Shown piece by piece: positions 43,752 through 52,785 of a DNA stretch of 58,281 nucleotides. The translations under genes and the position numbers were made by a program. The DNA lies in contig JANQLU010000034.1 of the NCBI GenBank assembly GCA_028280445.1, positions 1-58,281 on the forward strand. Reading direction: 5' to 3'. The notes below the pieces were generated by a model. It did not search any database. It was given only the letters and a program-made list of their open reading frames with translations, and was not told the origin of the DNA. The number at the start of each line of letters is the position of its first letter. Position 1 is the first letter of the stretch. This DNA comes from Pirellulaceae bacterium. Its GTDB lineage: Bacteria > Planctomycetota > Planctomycetia > Pirellulales > Pirellulaceae.

Positions 43752-44073
43752 TGAGTATCAATCACTTTCTCGATAGCCGATCACGACTGAATCTGACGCT
43801 GGTGGAAGAGGGAGGAAATGGCCAACGTAAATTCAAGAATCCCAGATTGTCCGCATTTGCATCAATGCGACAAGGGTATAGTTTGATTGAGAAACTGCTT
43901 TATCTCAAGCACCTGCCGTGCAAATTCCAGCTGTTTTCGGAATCGCAACGTTTGCCGTGGCGAGATTCGCGATTTGTCGGCACGGCAGGTCGCTGCAGCG
44001 GAAAATGGTTGACAAACCGGGCGGTTTAATTAGAACGCCAGTGCTCAATTTCGCAGAGTTTGAACCGATTTCG
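43752..44073. other. Intergenic region with long inverted repeat
   Basis: The region between exbB and the downstream lipoprotein gene end. Arms ACCTGCCGTGC (43912-43922) and GCACGGCAGGT (43980-43990) form an 11-bp perfect stem around 57 bases. No T-run follows, so it is not a plain terminator. No gene is seen. Confidence 0.5.
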
Positions 44074-45060
44074 TTATCGAAATGAGCCCGGTGCTCCGAA
44101 AGCCCGCGACTGTTTTTTCGCTGTTGTACCGGTGGTCGGTGTGTTTGGCGGTGAGCTTTCCGCCGGGAGCGAAGCAGTCGGATTCTGCTGGGTCACGGGT
44201 TGTTGGCGCGGATTTACCGGTTTTTGAGTTCCATAGGTGACCGGCAGCGAATTTTTGGGTTGGCTTTGCTGCAGTTGTTCAATCATCTGCGGAGTAATTC
44301 CCGGCGGCAAAACGGTTTCTGTTTTCGGCGCGGTATTTCGGTCGGCCGTCTGGCTGAGCCGGTTTTGCATTGTTCGCGGCAAGTTGATGGTTGTGGTGTC
44401 CATTTTCTTGGGATTGATCGGCGGGCCATTGTAGTTCACTCGCTGGGACGCGTAGGTGACGTTCAGTTTTCCGTTGGGCGAGTTGATTCCGCGGTAGATC
44501 TGGTTCATTTTGTCCGACGGAGTCGCTTTGCCGGGCAGCACAACAATATCGTGGCCTCCCCGAACGACTTGCCCCGATTTTGCACGAAACATCGGGATCA
44601 AGGTGATGGTTTTGCGGAAACCGCCAATTTTGTCCCATGGCACCCAGACGCTATAGGAATGACCGATGTCCGTTTCGCTGTAATGTTTTTGCAGGTCAGC
44701 GGCTTCGTATTCGTATCGTCGATCAGCTTGAGTGCCTTGCGCGTTTTCAGCCTCTTCGGAGTCGTCGTACGCATAAATCATCAATTTGCCATCGACGCGA
44801 ATGGGTTTGTTTTTTTTGTCAAAGAAATAAAACCTGCCACCGAAACCGCGCGTTGGCGGAGTGCCTGGAGCAGTCAACGTGGAGTCTTTCCAAACGACCG
44901 CCATTTTGACCGGTTGGCCAAATTTGATTTTTTCAGGTTGAGCGTTAGTCGACGAAGGTATTCCAAAAATACTGCCGTCGTCTTTCTTTTTGAGCAGCGT
45001 GCAGCCACTGAAACAAAACGAAAGTGACAAGCTGAAAACGATAATGCAATGGCGCGTCAT
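44074..45060 (-). CDS. Lipoprotein, unknown, Pro/Gln-rich
   Basis: 328 residues from the ATG at 45060, which starts a lipoprotein signal peptide (MTRHCIIVFSLSLSFCFSGC). A beta-rich middle follows (MAVVWKDSTLTAPGTPPTRG, HSYSVWVPWDKIGGFRKT). The C-terminal third is low-complexity, Gln/Pro/Thr/Asn-rich. No family recognised. It is downstream of the secretin gene on the same strand but separated by two repeat elements, so a joint function is only possible. Confidence 0.5.
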   Translation of the reverse strand: MTRHCIIVFSLSLSFCFSGCTLLKKKDDGSIFGIPSSTNAQPEKIKFGQPVKMAVVWKDSTLTAPGTPPTRGFGGRFYFFDKKNKPIRVDGKLMIYAYDDSEEAENAQGTQADRRYEYEAADLQKHYSETDIGHSYSVWVPWDKIGGFRKTITLIPMFRAKSGQVVRGGHDIVVLPGKATPSDKMNQIYRGINSPNGKLNVTYASQRVNYNGPPINPKKMDTTTINLPRTMQNRLSQTADRNTAPKTETVLPPGITPQMIEQLQQSQPKNSLPVTYGTQKPVNPRQQPVTQQNPTASLPAESSPPNTPTTGTTAKKQSRAFGAPGSFR

Positions 45061-45120
45061 TTTGTCCTCGAACATTCCGTTGTTGGGTAGCGAGCGATTT
45101 TGTGTTGCAGTTCTAATCAC

Positions 45121-45194
45121 AGGTGCGAGGCGTTTGTGAGGGACCGTGTGTTAAGCGGATTCTGGTCCCTCGCTAACGCTTCGGGTTACGATTT
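45121..45194. repeat. Degraded family B palindrome
   Basis: GAGGCGTTTGTGAGGGACC pairs imperfectly with GGTCCCTCGCTAACGCTTCG + GGTTACGATT. It lies just upstream of the lipoprotein start. Confidence 0.7.
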
Positions 45195-45241
45195 TCCTCG
45201 CTAGGTCGCGTTGATTAAACTGGGAAGCTGTGAATTTGTGT

Positions 45242-45338
45242 TGAGCGGCGAGGCGCTAGCCGCCGGTGCACCGGTGCACCCTCGAATACCGGCGGCTAGC
45301 GCCTCTCCGCTCACAATTAATCAACATTACCTAGTACT
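45242..45338. repeat. Family A palindrome with conserved tail
   Basis: TGAGCGGCGAGGCGCTAGCC + GCCGGT pairs with ACCGGCGGCTAGCGCCTCTC + CGCTCAC; an inner GCACCGGTGCACC palindrome forms the loop. The tail TTAATCAACATTACCTAGTA is shared with positions 100-123 at the window start, so this tail belongs to the element. Bases 45339-45418 hold nothing recognisable. Confidence 0.85.
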
Positions 45339-45418
45339 TAAATCACTCTCCGTTGTTGCGTTGGGATTCGATTGTTTCAGGGCGTATCGATCAATTCCTG
45401 TTTTTTCGCTGGGGTTTG

Positions 45419-48400
45419 TTATCTTCCAGGGTTGAATTGGGAATGATTAAATTTTGGTTGAGTTTGGTTGTTGTATTGCGGTTGATTCACATTGTTTTCC
45501 GGCCATTGCACGTTGGAATTCGGTTGAATCCGACGTTGCGAGGTTTGGCCAGTGGGTTGTCGATTTACTGGAGCCACATAGCTCTGTTTTTGGAATTGGG
45601 CGGGAGCCGGTGCGATTCGAGCAATGGGTTTGGCCGAGTTTCGCACCGGGACTTGTTGTTGCGGGATTTGTTGTTGCGGGATTTGATGATTGATTTGATT
45701 GGGAGCCGGACGATTGGGTTTCAGTTTTTCCCGAACGGGTCCCAATTGTTTTTGGCGTGGGTTTTTGTTGCCAATTTGAGGATAGAGAGCTGCTGGATCA
45801 CGATCGGGTGTGTAGACTTTCGTGGGATGACCTAAAGTGGCTTCGTAGTCACGATTGTAGGCCAGTGGTCCATAAACATTGGTGACATCGGTGAGGCACC
45901 AAGTCATCCGGTCCATTTCGACTTGATTGTGATAGTCGATTTTTTCATCGTTGTCGACGATGTAAGGCGTCAGGACGATGAGCAATTCGGAGCGAGTTTT
46001 GCCTCGCGTTTCGAAACTGAACAGAGGACCGATAGCGGGAATATCGCTCAAGATCGGTACGCCGCGTTTGGCTTTGGTATCTGTTTCTTGAATCAAACCT
46101 GAGAACACCACGGTTTGGCCAGATTTCGCTTGCAGCGTGGTTTGGGCGTTGGTGGTGTTGATTTGTGGTGATCGAATAACGTCCCCGGCATCAGTAATGA
46201 AAATGGCGATTCCATCTTCTTCGGCTCCGAGTGCTGAGTTTTGTACGTCAACCGCCATCACAATGGTTCCATCTGGGGAAACACGCGGCGTCACTGCCAG
46301 GATCACGCCGACGGGCGTGTCGGTGATCACGTTGGTAACGCCAAAGTTGGTGGTTTGAACGTCGGTAATCCGTGGGACTTGAGCACCGACTGTTACCGTT
46401 CCCTGAAGATCAGAGAGCGTCATGATAGTCGGGCGCGAGAGGACGCGAACACGTCGTTTGTCTTTCAGTGCTCGCATCAACACGTTGATCGATTCGTTAC
46501 CGGCTGACAGAACGAGGCCACCATATCCGAGTTCGGTATTGGTGCGGCCCAATCCAAGGTTGGAAAGTCCTTGGCCAGCCAAGTTTTCACGAGTTGCCAG
46601 TGCGAGTGCGTCGAAGTTATTGCCGATTTGCCCTTGGTTAAATGGGAAACCGATGGCTCCCAATCCGCGGTCAAACAGCAGCGAGTCCTGAACCCCGACC
46701 TGGACACCGTATTCAGTCGTGTCACCAAGATCGACTTCGGCGATCAGGCATTCGACTTTGACCATCGGCGGACGTCGGTCGATCGCTTCGATCACTCGTT
46801 CGATTTCTGGAATAAATTCGGGATTCGCCATGACGATCAATGCGTTGCTGAACGGCTCGGCAGTGACGGTGATCTCACGACGGTTTTGAATCCGCGTGGT
46901 CGCCGATTCGGGATCATTCTGGTTCAATGTCGTACGGCTGGTCAGCCAGTCATTGATCGTAGTCGCAACGTCGACCGCTGGTGCATTGGCCAGACGGTAA
47001 ATCTGAACACCGCGACGGTTGGCATCCTCGGTATCGAGTCGCAGCAGCAGGTCCTCGACGACTTGCAAATCGCTGATAGGGCCTGAGGCAATGATGCTGT
47101 TGGTACGTTCTTCGAATGTAAAGCGAAGATTGGCGAGCGTTGCACCGTCTTGAACTGCAGCATTTTGCAGCGGCAGTCCCTGGCCTTGTTGCTGTTGGCC
47201 GCCGAAACCGCCGCCTTGGTTGGCGTTTCCAAACAGTGCTGAGATCGTATTGAACAACGTTTGAGCGTCGCCATTACGAATCGTAAATACTTTGAGTTGA
47301 GTTTCGACGTTCGGCACGCGGTCGAGTTGGCGAATCAGTTCTTCGAGCAACGGCATACTTTCCGACGGACCCTGAACCATCAGCGAGTTGCTATTGGCAT
47401 CGGCGGTGATCCGCACGTCAAACAGAATGCCAGATTCGACAATTTTGCCATCTTTGTCGATCATCATCATTTTCAGACGAGCATGGCGAACTTGTGAAAT
47501 CGCACTATCCTGGTTGACTTCAGGAGGCTGACCTTGAGTCACCTGACCTTGGCCTTGTCCTCCTTGTCCTCCACCAGGTTGTCCACCACCCTGACCACCG
47601 ATTCCGTTGACGCCAGGTGTCGCAGCACCGCGACCAGCCCCTTGTTGTTGACCGCTGATTGCGTCGGTAATCACCAGCGCCAGTTCGGTTGCTACCGCAT
47701 TGCGGAGCTGAATGATTTTCATCTCGTTTGCTTTGGTGGGTGAGGTAACCACGTCGAGTTTTTCAATGAGTTTATCGACGGTTGCCATGGCCGCAGCACT
47801 GGCCCGAACAACCAACTGATTACTGCGAAAGTCGGAAACGGTGATCAGCGTTTGAACTTGACCACCCCCTGGTGTGTTGATGGCTCCGCCTTCGAAGTAT
47901 TTGTCAATTCGGTTTTTAGCGTCGACCGCTGACATGTATTTCAAAGCGTAAACTTTGAAATCAGTTGCTGTGGAATCTGTCGGAACATCCAGTTTTTCGA
48001 TCAGTTGCTTGACGGAATCTACAGCTGCTTTAGGACCAACAATCAACAGCGAATTCTGGTCATCCAGTGGTGAGACTGTGATCGCACCTTGTCGGCTTTG
48101 GAAGTTGCGGTCATAGAGATCCTGAACAGTCGGTGACAGTGAACGTGCATTGGCATGTTCGAGTTTAATCGTATCGATATTTGGTTGCGTTTGCTCGGCG
48201 GCACCAATCAGGCGTTTGATAATTTCTTCGACACGTTTGACGTCTTCGGGATTGTCGCCGGTAACGATGATGGTCCCGAGTTCAGGAACGACTTGGATTC
48301 GAACGGGGCCGATGATGCCCGATTCATCTTCCTGGTTTCCGCCTTCTTGGTTTCCACCTTCCTGATTCGCCGGATTTCCTTGTTTTTCCTGATAGGTTGA

Positions 48401-49138
48401 AACGACGTTCATTTTGCCGGTTCGGTGCGTCGGAGCATATTGAACCGCACGTTGGATGGGGCGGCGTTTTTCTTGATCCTGAACGGGCTCTTGATGTGCC
48501 GTCAAAATGTTGACAGCGCGGTTAACCGTTGGCGGGTCGGCGGCTCGCATATCCACGAGGACTTTTCGAGGTTGGCCAAAAGTTGGCGTGTGATCGAGTG
48601 CCGTGACCACTTTTTTCCAGGCACCAGTCAAATGTTTGGGGCCGTTGAAACGAATCATGTTGTTGCTGCGGTCGATTTGCATCGTGACCACTTCGAATCG
48701 TTGCTTTTTGTTGTTCGGGAGTTGAACATGAATGACGCGGCCTTCGTTTTCAGCTTTTGCTCGGAGCCGTGAACCCCAAGTGCGAATCATGGCGGATTCG
48801 AATTGGCGCCAATTGGTTTGCGTCAGGCGATAGGAGCCTTCGGATTCCGGGTTGTCGGTATGTTCAAACGACGAAGTGTTTCCGTGATAAGCGATTTGCT
48901 GAATGTTGGGATTCGGTTTTCCCAGCGGTGACGTTGGCTCAAATCGTTTGGGTTGGCGATACGATCGAGAATTCTCGCTCGAAATATCGTCCGTGTTTTT
49001 CGAAGTCGTTTTTTCGTCAGGTTGGTTTCCCTGTTTCATTATTAGGGCAACACACACCAGTCCGCCCATCAACACAGCGGCAACGAAGATTCCACGCCGG
49101 GTCAAGACGCGGTGGGTCAATGACGTAAATTGATTCAT
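45419..49138 (-). CDS. Secretin, GspD-like, with long repeats and Gln-rich tail
   Basis: 1239 residues from the ATG at 49138. A membrane segment near residues 15-35 (FVAAVLMGGLVCVALIMKQ) precedes an acidic linker. Several secretin-N (KH-like) repeats follow (ALKYMSAVDAKNRIDKYFEGG, IIQLRNAVATELALVITDAI, VFTIRNGDAQTLFNTISALF), with Gly/Gln-rich loops between them. The secretin core is VKVECLIAEVDLGDTTEYGVQ through GTVTVGAQVPRITDVQT to SELLIVLTPYIV. The tail is Gln/Pro/Asn-rich. It forms an outer-membrane channel for type II-like export or a pilus. No partner secretion genes lie nearby. Confidence 0.85.
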   Translation of the reverse strand: MNQFTSLTHRVLTRRGIFVAAVLMGGLVCVALIMKQGNQPDEKTTSKNTDDISSENSRSYRQPKRFEPTSPLGKPNPNIQQIAYHGNTSSFEHTDNPESEGSYRLTQTNWRQFESAMIRTWGSRLRAKAENEGRVIHVQLPNNKKQRFEVVTMQIDRSNNMIRFNGPKHLTGAWKKVVTALDHTPTFGQPRKVLVDMRAADPPTVNRAVNILTAHQEPVQDQEKRRPIQRAVQYAPTHRTGKMNVVSTYQEKQGNPANQEGGNQEGGNQEDESGIIGPVRIQVVPELGTIIVTGDNPEDVKRVEEIIKRLIGAAEQTQPNIDTIKLEHANARSLSPTVQDLYDRNFQSRQGAITVSPLDDQNSLLIVGPKAAVDSVKQLIEKLDVPTDSTATDFKVYALKYMSAVDAKNRIDKYFEGGAINTPGGGQVQTLITVSDFRSNQLVVRASAAAMATVDKLIEKLDVVTSPTKANEMKIIQLRNAVATELALVITDAISGQQQGAGRGAATPGVNGIGGQGGGQPGGGQGGQGQGQVTQGQPPEVNQDSAISQVRHARLKMMMIDKDGKIVESGILFDVRITADANSNSLMVQGPSESMPLLEELIRQLDRVPNVETQLKVFTIRNGDAQTLFNTISALFGNANQGGGFGGQQQQGQGLPLQNAAVQDGATLANLRFTFEERTNSIIASGPISDLQVVEDLLLRLDTEDANRRGVQIYRLANAPAVDVATTINDWLTSRTTLNQNDPESATTRIQNRREITVTAEPFSNALIVMANPEFIPEIERVIEAIDRRPPMVKVECLIAEVDLGDTTEYGVQVGVQDSLLFDRGLGAIGFPFNQGQIGNNFDALALATRENLAGQGLSNLGLGRTNTELGYGGLVLSAGNESINVLMRALKDKRRVRVLSRPTIMTLSDLQGTVTVGAQVPRITDVQTTNFGVTNVITDTPVGVILAVTPRVSPDGTIVMAVDVQNSALGAEEDGIAIFITDAGDVIRSPQINTTNAQTTLQAKSGQTVVFSGLIQETDTKAKRGVPILSDIPAIGPLFSFETRGKTRSELLIVLTPYIVDNDEKIDYHNQVEMDRMTWCLTDVTNVYGPLAYNRDYEATLGHPTKVYTPDRDPAALYPQIGNKNPRQKQLGPVREKLKPNRPAPNQINHQIPQQQIPQQQVPVRNSAKPIARIAPAPAQFQKQSYVAPVNRQPTGQTSQRRIQPNSNVQWPENNVNQPQYNNQTQPKFNHSQFNPGR

Positions 49139-49710
49139 GATGGTTTCATCCAACAAGGTTTGTGGCAGGCGCTGGCGGTTCACCTGCGTACGGGAATTTG
49201 GGTCAAAGAACTCGCGCAGGGTCTGGGCGGAGACGGCGAATTCTAATCGTGTTAATCGGCACTAAAGGAACGGACCGTAAAACCAAATCGACCGTTTTCA
49301 TTCGGAGAATTGAAATATATTGCCGTTTGAGCGGATCCTGGGAAGTTTGGGAAATGTTTTCCGGTCGCTCTACGGTGTTTCGCGGTTTCATTGAAACACC
49401 AATTCGTTCTTTAGATCATATGGTGGACAAAGTTGATGGCGGTTGGCCGATTAGGAGTCAACAAGAGATTGGGGCAGGATTATCGCCGTACAGTCGATGT
49501 AATGTTTCGAAATTAAAAAAAGTTGTAAGATTTTTGACTTTGGCCAGTCAGTAACTTTTGACCTGCTTTTTGACGTTTTTCATCTGTTTGAATTTGCTCT
49601 CTGGTGAAGCATTTAACAAATAAAACCAGCGGAATTTGTTGGGTATTGAACGGATGAACCGTCTGTTGCGTAGGGAAGTGGTGGGGAGTAATACAATTAA
49701 GGAAAGAGAT
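49139..49710. other. Intergenic region between divergent secretin and Crp genes
   Basis: No gene seen. A hairpin with 8-bp arms GGTGTTTC / GAAACACC lies at 49374-49400 without a T-run. A/T-rich stretches from 49500 to 49600 may hold promoters for the Crp-like gene but no convincing -10/-35 pair is visible. Confidence 0.4.
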
Positions 49711-50484
49711 ATGCCGGAACAGTATTGGCACATTAACAATTGCCGACTTTTTTCACGTTTGGATGAGTCAACTCTAAGACGTATTGAATCGAGATCCAAG
49801 ATTCGCAGTTTCAAACGCGGAGAACCTGTTTATCTCCCAGCAGATGCTGCAGATGGAATCATGTTGCTCGTTGCAGGTCGAGTTCGGATCTGCCATATCA
49901 CTCCTGAAGGCAAACAGTCGATTATGGTGTTTGTCGATCCCGGCGAGATTTTCGGTGAGTTGGCCGTGTTAGACGGTGGCAGCCGAAATGAGTATGCCGA
50001 AGCCGCCGAGAACTGTCAGGTTGTTTTGATTCCGCGTGCGGAAATGCAATGGTTGATGCAACAGTATGCGGATATTTCGTTCGGCATTACAAAACTCATT
50101 GGGTTCCGACGCCAGCGGATCGAAAAACGGCTGAGGAATTTGCTGTTCCGATCCAATCGCGAACGGTTAATTTTGCTGTTGTTGGAGTTGGTCGAGCAGT
50201 ACGGGGAAACCGACAACGGTGTCACCCATTTGAATCTGAAATTGTCACATCAAGAGTTGGCAAATATCATTGGCAGTACTCGTGAGACAGTAACCGTTGT
50301 GTTAGGCAAGCTACAGAGCGAAGGGTATTTGGAGATTGCCCGGCGAAAGATCCGGATTACTAATCTTCCCGGTCTGGCCAAACAGGTGCAGGAACGGGTC
50401 CCGGAGTCGAAAATGGTCCGACAGTCGATTCCGACCGGTCAGACTCCCAATGACATGTTTCGAAAAAGAATAAGTGTTTTGTAA
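49711..50484 (+). CDS. Crp/Fnr family transcriptional regulator
   Basis: 257 residues from the ATG at 49711, with AAGGAAAG a few bases upstream; an upstream in-frame ATG at 49636 lacks a binding site. The cyclic-nucleotide-like domain is RIESRSKIRSFKRGEPVYLP... FVDPGEIFGELAVLDGG. The HTH is LSHQELANIIGSTRETVTVV, with the Crp-type recognition helix. There are only two cysteines, so no Fnr-like cluster. Effector and targets are unknown. The split gene downstream could be among its targets. Confidence 0.88.
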   Translation: MPEQYWHINNCRLFSRLDESTLRRIESRSKIRSFKRGEPVYLPADAADGIMLLVAGRVRICHITPEGKQSIMVFVDPGEIFGELAVLDGGSRNEYAEAAENCQVVLIPRAEMQWLMQQYADISFGITKLIGFRRQRIEKRLRNLLFRSNRERLILLLLELVEQYGETDNGVTHLNLKLSHQELANIIGSTRETVTVVLGKLQSEGYLEIARRKIRITNLPGLAKQVQERVPESKMVRQSIPTGQTPNDMFRKRISVL

Positions 50485-50623
50485 TTCTTTTCGTTACTGT
50501 ATTTAGTCCAACTTTTAATTGAAACAAGTTGTGCGACAATGCTAATGTGGATTTAGCTGGACAGGCTAGGTCTGCCCTCCAATTTTGGAGCCTCGTTTCA
50601 CTGTCTTACAACCGCGGTTTTTC

Positions 50624-51028
50624 ATGTGCGCTGCCCAGGATCGAGAATGGGAAAACTGCCCAAAAGGCTTACTTTCCAAAATTCCAGACAACATTGACGA
50701 TCGCGACCGGCGAAGGTTTCTGGCTTTTGTTGGAACCGGTTCGCTGTCGCTGGTTTTAGCAAGTTTGGTCGGCGGATCGGTCGTCAATTCTCTATCGCAG
50801 GAACAAGGTCCCTATACGTGAATTCAAACCCGCGATTTGGTGGGACAGTTTGTCACCGCCCGGTTGAGCAACACCCAGTTTGATTTGGTCATGGCTCATT
50901 TGAAAGTTTGCAACCATTGTATGCGGTTTTACCGGCAAAACGGCGCCAAGTTTCTGAACGAACCAGTCCCACCCCCAATTCAGGGTGGGTCGTGTAATGG
51001 TTCGAGTCGGAAAAAACCTTGCAACTAA
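50624..51028 (+). pseudogene. Split gene: small membrane protein / anti-sigma-like zinc motif
   Basis: One frame reads from an ATG at 50624 through a membrane segment (RRRFLAFVGTGSLSLVLASL) to a TGA at 50819-50821, then on without a stop to 51028. The second part contains the H-x3-C-x2-C motif (HLKVCNHC) of anti-sigma zinc fingers. A single in-frame TGA thus divides it: a nonsense mutation, an inactivated gene, or two separate short genes, the second starting at TTG 50837. A reading frame shift at the stop gives a short Trp-rich end instead. Confidence 0.45.
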
Positions 51029-51030
51029 TG

Positions 51031-51120
51031 TGTCGTGTTCAGATGTAGCAGTAACGCAATAACATATGAAACTGGCAAAATGGTGCGCTTGGCGCACAAT
51101 GCTATGCCCAAGCCAAGACT
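51031..51120. repeat. ~90-bp dispersed repeat, copy 1
   Basis: The sequence from TGTCGTGTTCAGATGTAGCA through CAATAACATATGAAACTGGC to CTATGCCCAAGCCAAGACT matches 52559-52649 at most positions. An internal hairpin is GTGCGC TTG GCGCAC. The two copies bracket a block of small RHS-associated genes. Confidence 0.85.
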
Positions 51121-51123
51121 ACA

Positions 51124-51543
51124 CTACCTTAATTCTTCACCATCGCCGATCATTCTCGTTACTCCATCACCATCAGCACCATATGTTATTAAACTGTTTC
51201 GTCTAGCGATGTAATCTTTTTTCCCTTTTGGTAATAATCTGAATTCTATTTTTTGTGAATTCCATTCGACATCGTACCCTCGTTGTTCGATCAACTGAAG
51301 ATATGTTGCGACAATGCGACTAAATTGGCCTGGTACCAAACGGACTGTTGGTTCAGTTAGCTTTCCACTTCCACGTGCGTACCCTTCAACGATTATCTTT
51401 AATTGATCTTTATTAGGAACTTCATTGATTGCTTGTAAAGCGAGAACAACCTTTGAATCAACTTCATGTACTTTTGAATTTGGTTGTTGGCAACCCAAAC
51501 AAATCAAAACTGATGCTAGGATACAAATCAAAAACTGTCTCAT
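51124..51543 (-). CDS. Small lipoprotein, unknown
   Basis: 139 residues from the ATG at 51543, starting a lipoprotein signal (MRQFLICILASVLICLGC). The mature part is mixed alpha/beta (KIIVEGYARGSGKLTEPTVR) with no known family. It is the last gene of the RHS-associated array on the minus strand and ends right at the first dispersed repeat. It could be an immunity lipoprotein, but there is no direct support. Confidence 0.5.
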   Translation of the reverse strand: MRQFLICILASVLICLGCQQPNSKVHEVDSKVVLALQAINEVPNKDQLKIIVEGYARGSGKLTEPTVRLVPGQFSRIVATYLQLIEQRGYDVEWNSQKIEFRLLPKGKKDYIARRNSLITYGADGDGVTRMIGDGEELR

Positions 51544-51654
51544 CACTCCATCGCCATTAATTTTTCTCAATCAATACTTTGTGGGCGGGTCCTATTTGTC
51601 ATGCCCGTGCTTCAAAATATCCACCCCATTCTCTACCGTAATGTTCTCAATCAA

Positions 51655-51780
51655 AGCCCGTGGTTAGGTCCAAATATGCACCTTTTCGTTTCCCTCCTTG
51701 AATCAATTGATCTGACACAACTGAGGCCTTCCAAATCGTCAATTCGTTTCTGACAATCACTAACCGAACGCCGACAACAA
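51655..51780 (-). pseudogene. Remnant of an RHS C-terminal tip
   Basis: On the minus strand this reads CRRSVSDCQKRIDDLEGLSC + VRSIDSRRETK and then diverges, nearly the same as residues in the 3' part of the RHS tip at 57210-57335 (CRRWVSDCEKRIDDLEGLRC). No start and no complete frame survive. It shows that a copy of tip 1 once lay at this end of the array and has decayed. Confidence 0.75.
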
Positions 51781-51817
51781 CGTAGGGACTTGTCACGTTT
51801 TTTGGACCATACGCCGT

Positions 51818-51985
51818 TCAGTGAGTATGTTCACCTTCGAAAATTGAATGACCGTGCTGAGTACCATCGAAACCAGCATGCATATTCCAAATTGGTAGAA
51901 AAAACAATAGCGTAATGGCAACAAGGATCATTATCAGGAACAAAGATAACCGATGTTTCTTTAAAAGTTGCATTGCCTTTTCCAT
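51818..51985 (-). CDS. Small single-pass membrane protein, His-rich end
   Basis: 55 residues beginning MEKAMQLLKKHRLSLFLIM, with one hydrophobic segment (about 12-31) and a His-rich tail (TQHGHSIFEGEHTH). No clear ribosome binding site. The amphipathic, charged start and clean stop suggest a real small gene, possibly a metal-binding or immunity protein. It lies between the tip remnant and the next small gene. Confidence 0.4.
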   Translation of the reverse strand: MEKAMQLLKKHRLSLFLIMILVAITLLFFLPIWNMHAGFDGTQHGHSIFEGEHTH

Positions 51986-52164
51986 CTTCGCGAACCAATA
52001 GTCGGACCTTTGTTTCTACGCATTTCTCGATCAGAAATCCAAAATTGTGGATACAGATTTACTTGTTAGGTATTACGGATTCACATGAGATGTAGAATAC
52101 TGTTTTGAACTGACCGGCGGTGTACGACTTTATTTCGACTTCAGGTACAACTCCAATACTATAG

Positions 52165-52494
52165 TCAATTTTCGACGAACATCTTTACCCACTCAATACC
52201 GTCTTCAAATCGGTCAAACCGCAACTCAGGTATATCAGGACCTCCATCTTCGTCAAATAAGGCAAACTTTTTTTCTCCTTCAGATTCAATTACATACAAC
52301 TCAGCAATTTTCCTTTCACATAAAAAAATATCAACTTTGATATATCCTTCTTCAACATCTATCAAAGTGACATTGATTTCTGAGAATTCGCATACCAATC
52401 GTCTACAAAATGACTTAAGCATGTCGAGTTCCGCCTGAGAATTACCCCAGTCAGGGTGCCACTCATCAACCTTCCAGCTTTCAATTTCAGACAT
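52165..52494 (-). CDS. Small acidic protein, putative immunity protein
   Basis: 109 residues from the second of two close ATGs (52494), which has AAGGGAG eight bases upstream; the first ATG (52500) is only two bases from it. The protein is strongly acidic, with a predicted alpha/beta content (EGYIKVDIFLCERKIAELYVI) and a DEDGGPDIPELRFD loop. Small acidic cytoplasmic proteins next to RHS tips are often immunity proteins. No match to a named family is seen. Confidence 0.5.
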   Translation of the reverse strand: MSEIESWKVDEWHPDWGNSQAELDMLKSFCRRLVCEFSEINVTLIDVEEGYIKVDIFLCERKIAELYVIESEGEKKFALFDEDGGPDIPELRFDRFEDGIEWVKMFVEN

Positions 52495-52558
52495 GCACAT
52501 TGCTCCCTTACCGCAATCAGTTCTTTAAGATCGTCCAAAATTCACTATTTGGTTTCAA

Positions 52559-52649
52559 TGTCGCGTTCAGATGTAGCATTGACGCAATAACATATTGAAA
52601 CTGGCACAATGGTGCGCTCGACGCGCAACGCTATGCCCAAGCCAAGACT
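52559..52649. repeat. ~90-bp dispersed repeat, copy 2
   Basis: TGTCGCGTTCAGATGTAGCA to CTATGCCCAAGCCAAGACT, with the inner GTGCGCTCGACGCGCAA hairpin. Compare copy 1 at 51031-51120. A short frame across it is not a gene. Confidence 0.85.
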
Positions 52650-52785
52650 TGGCACCATGACTTGGCAATCCTCTTTCAGGTTTCTCCGATTAGCGTTTTG
52701 CCTTCCGAAGAATATTTTTCTTGATAGTCGTATTGCTATTGCTAACAACGTTTTTCGCGAAAAAAGGTAGCCATCGGGTTCTGAG

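Noticed and set aside
50819..50821. TGA as a selenocysteine codon
   Set aside because: No convincing hairpin with a GGU loop follows at the right distance, and no selenoprotein genes are seen nearby.
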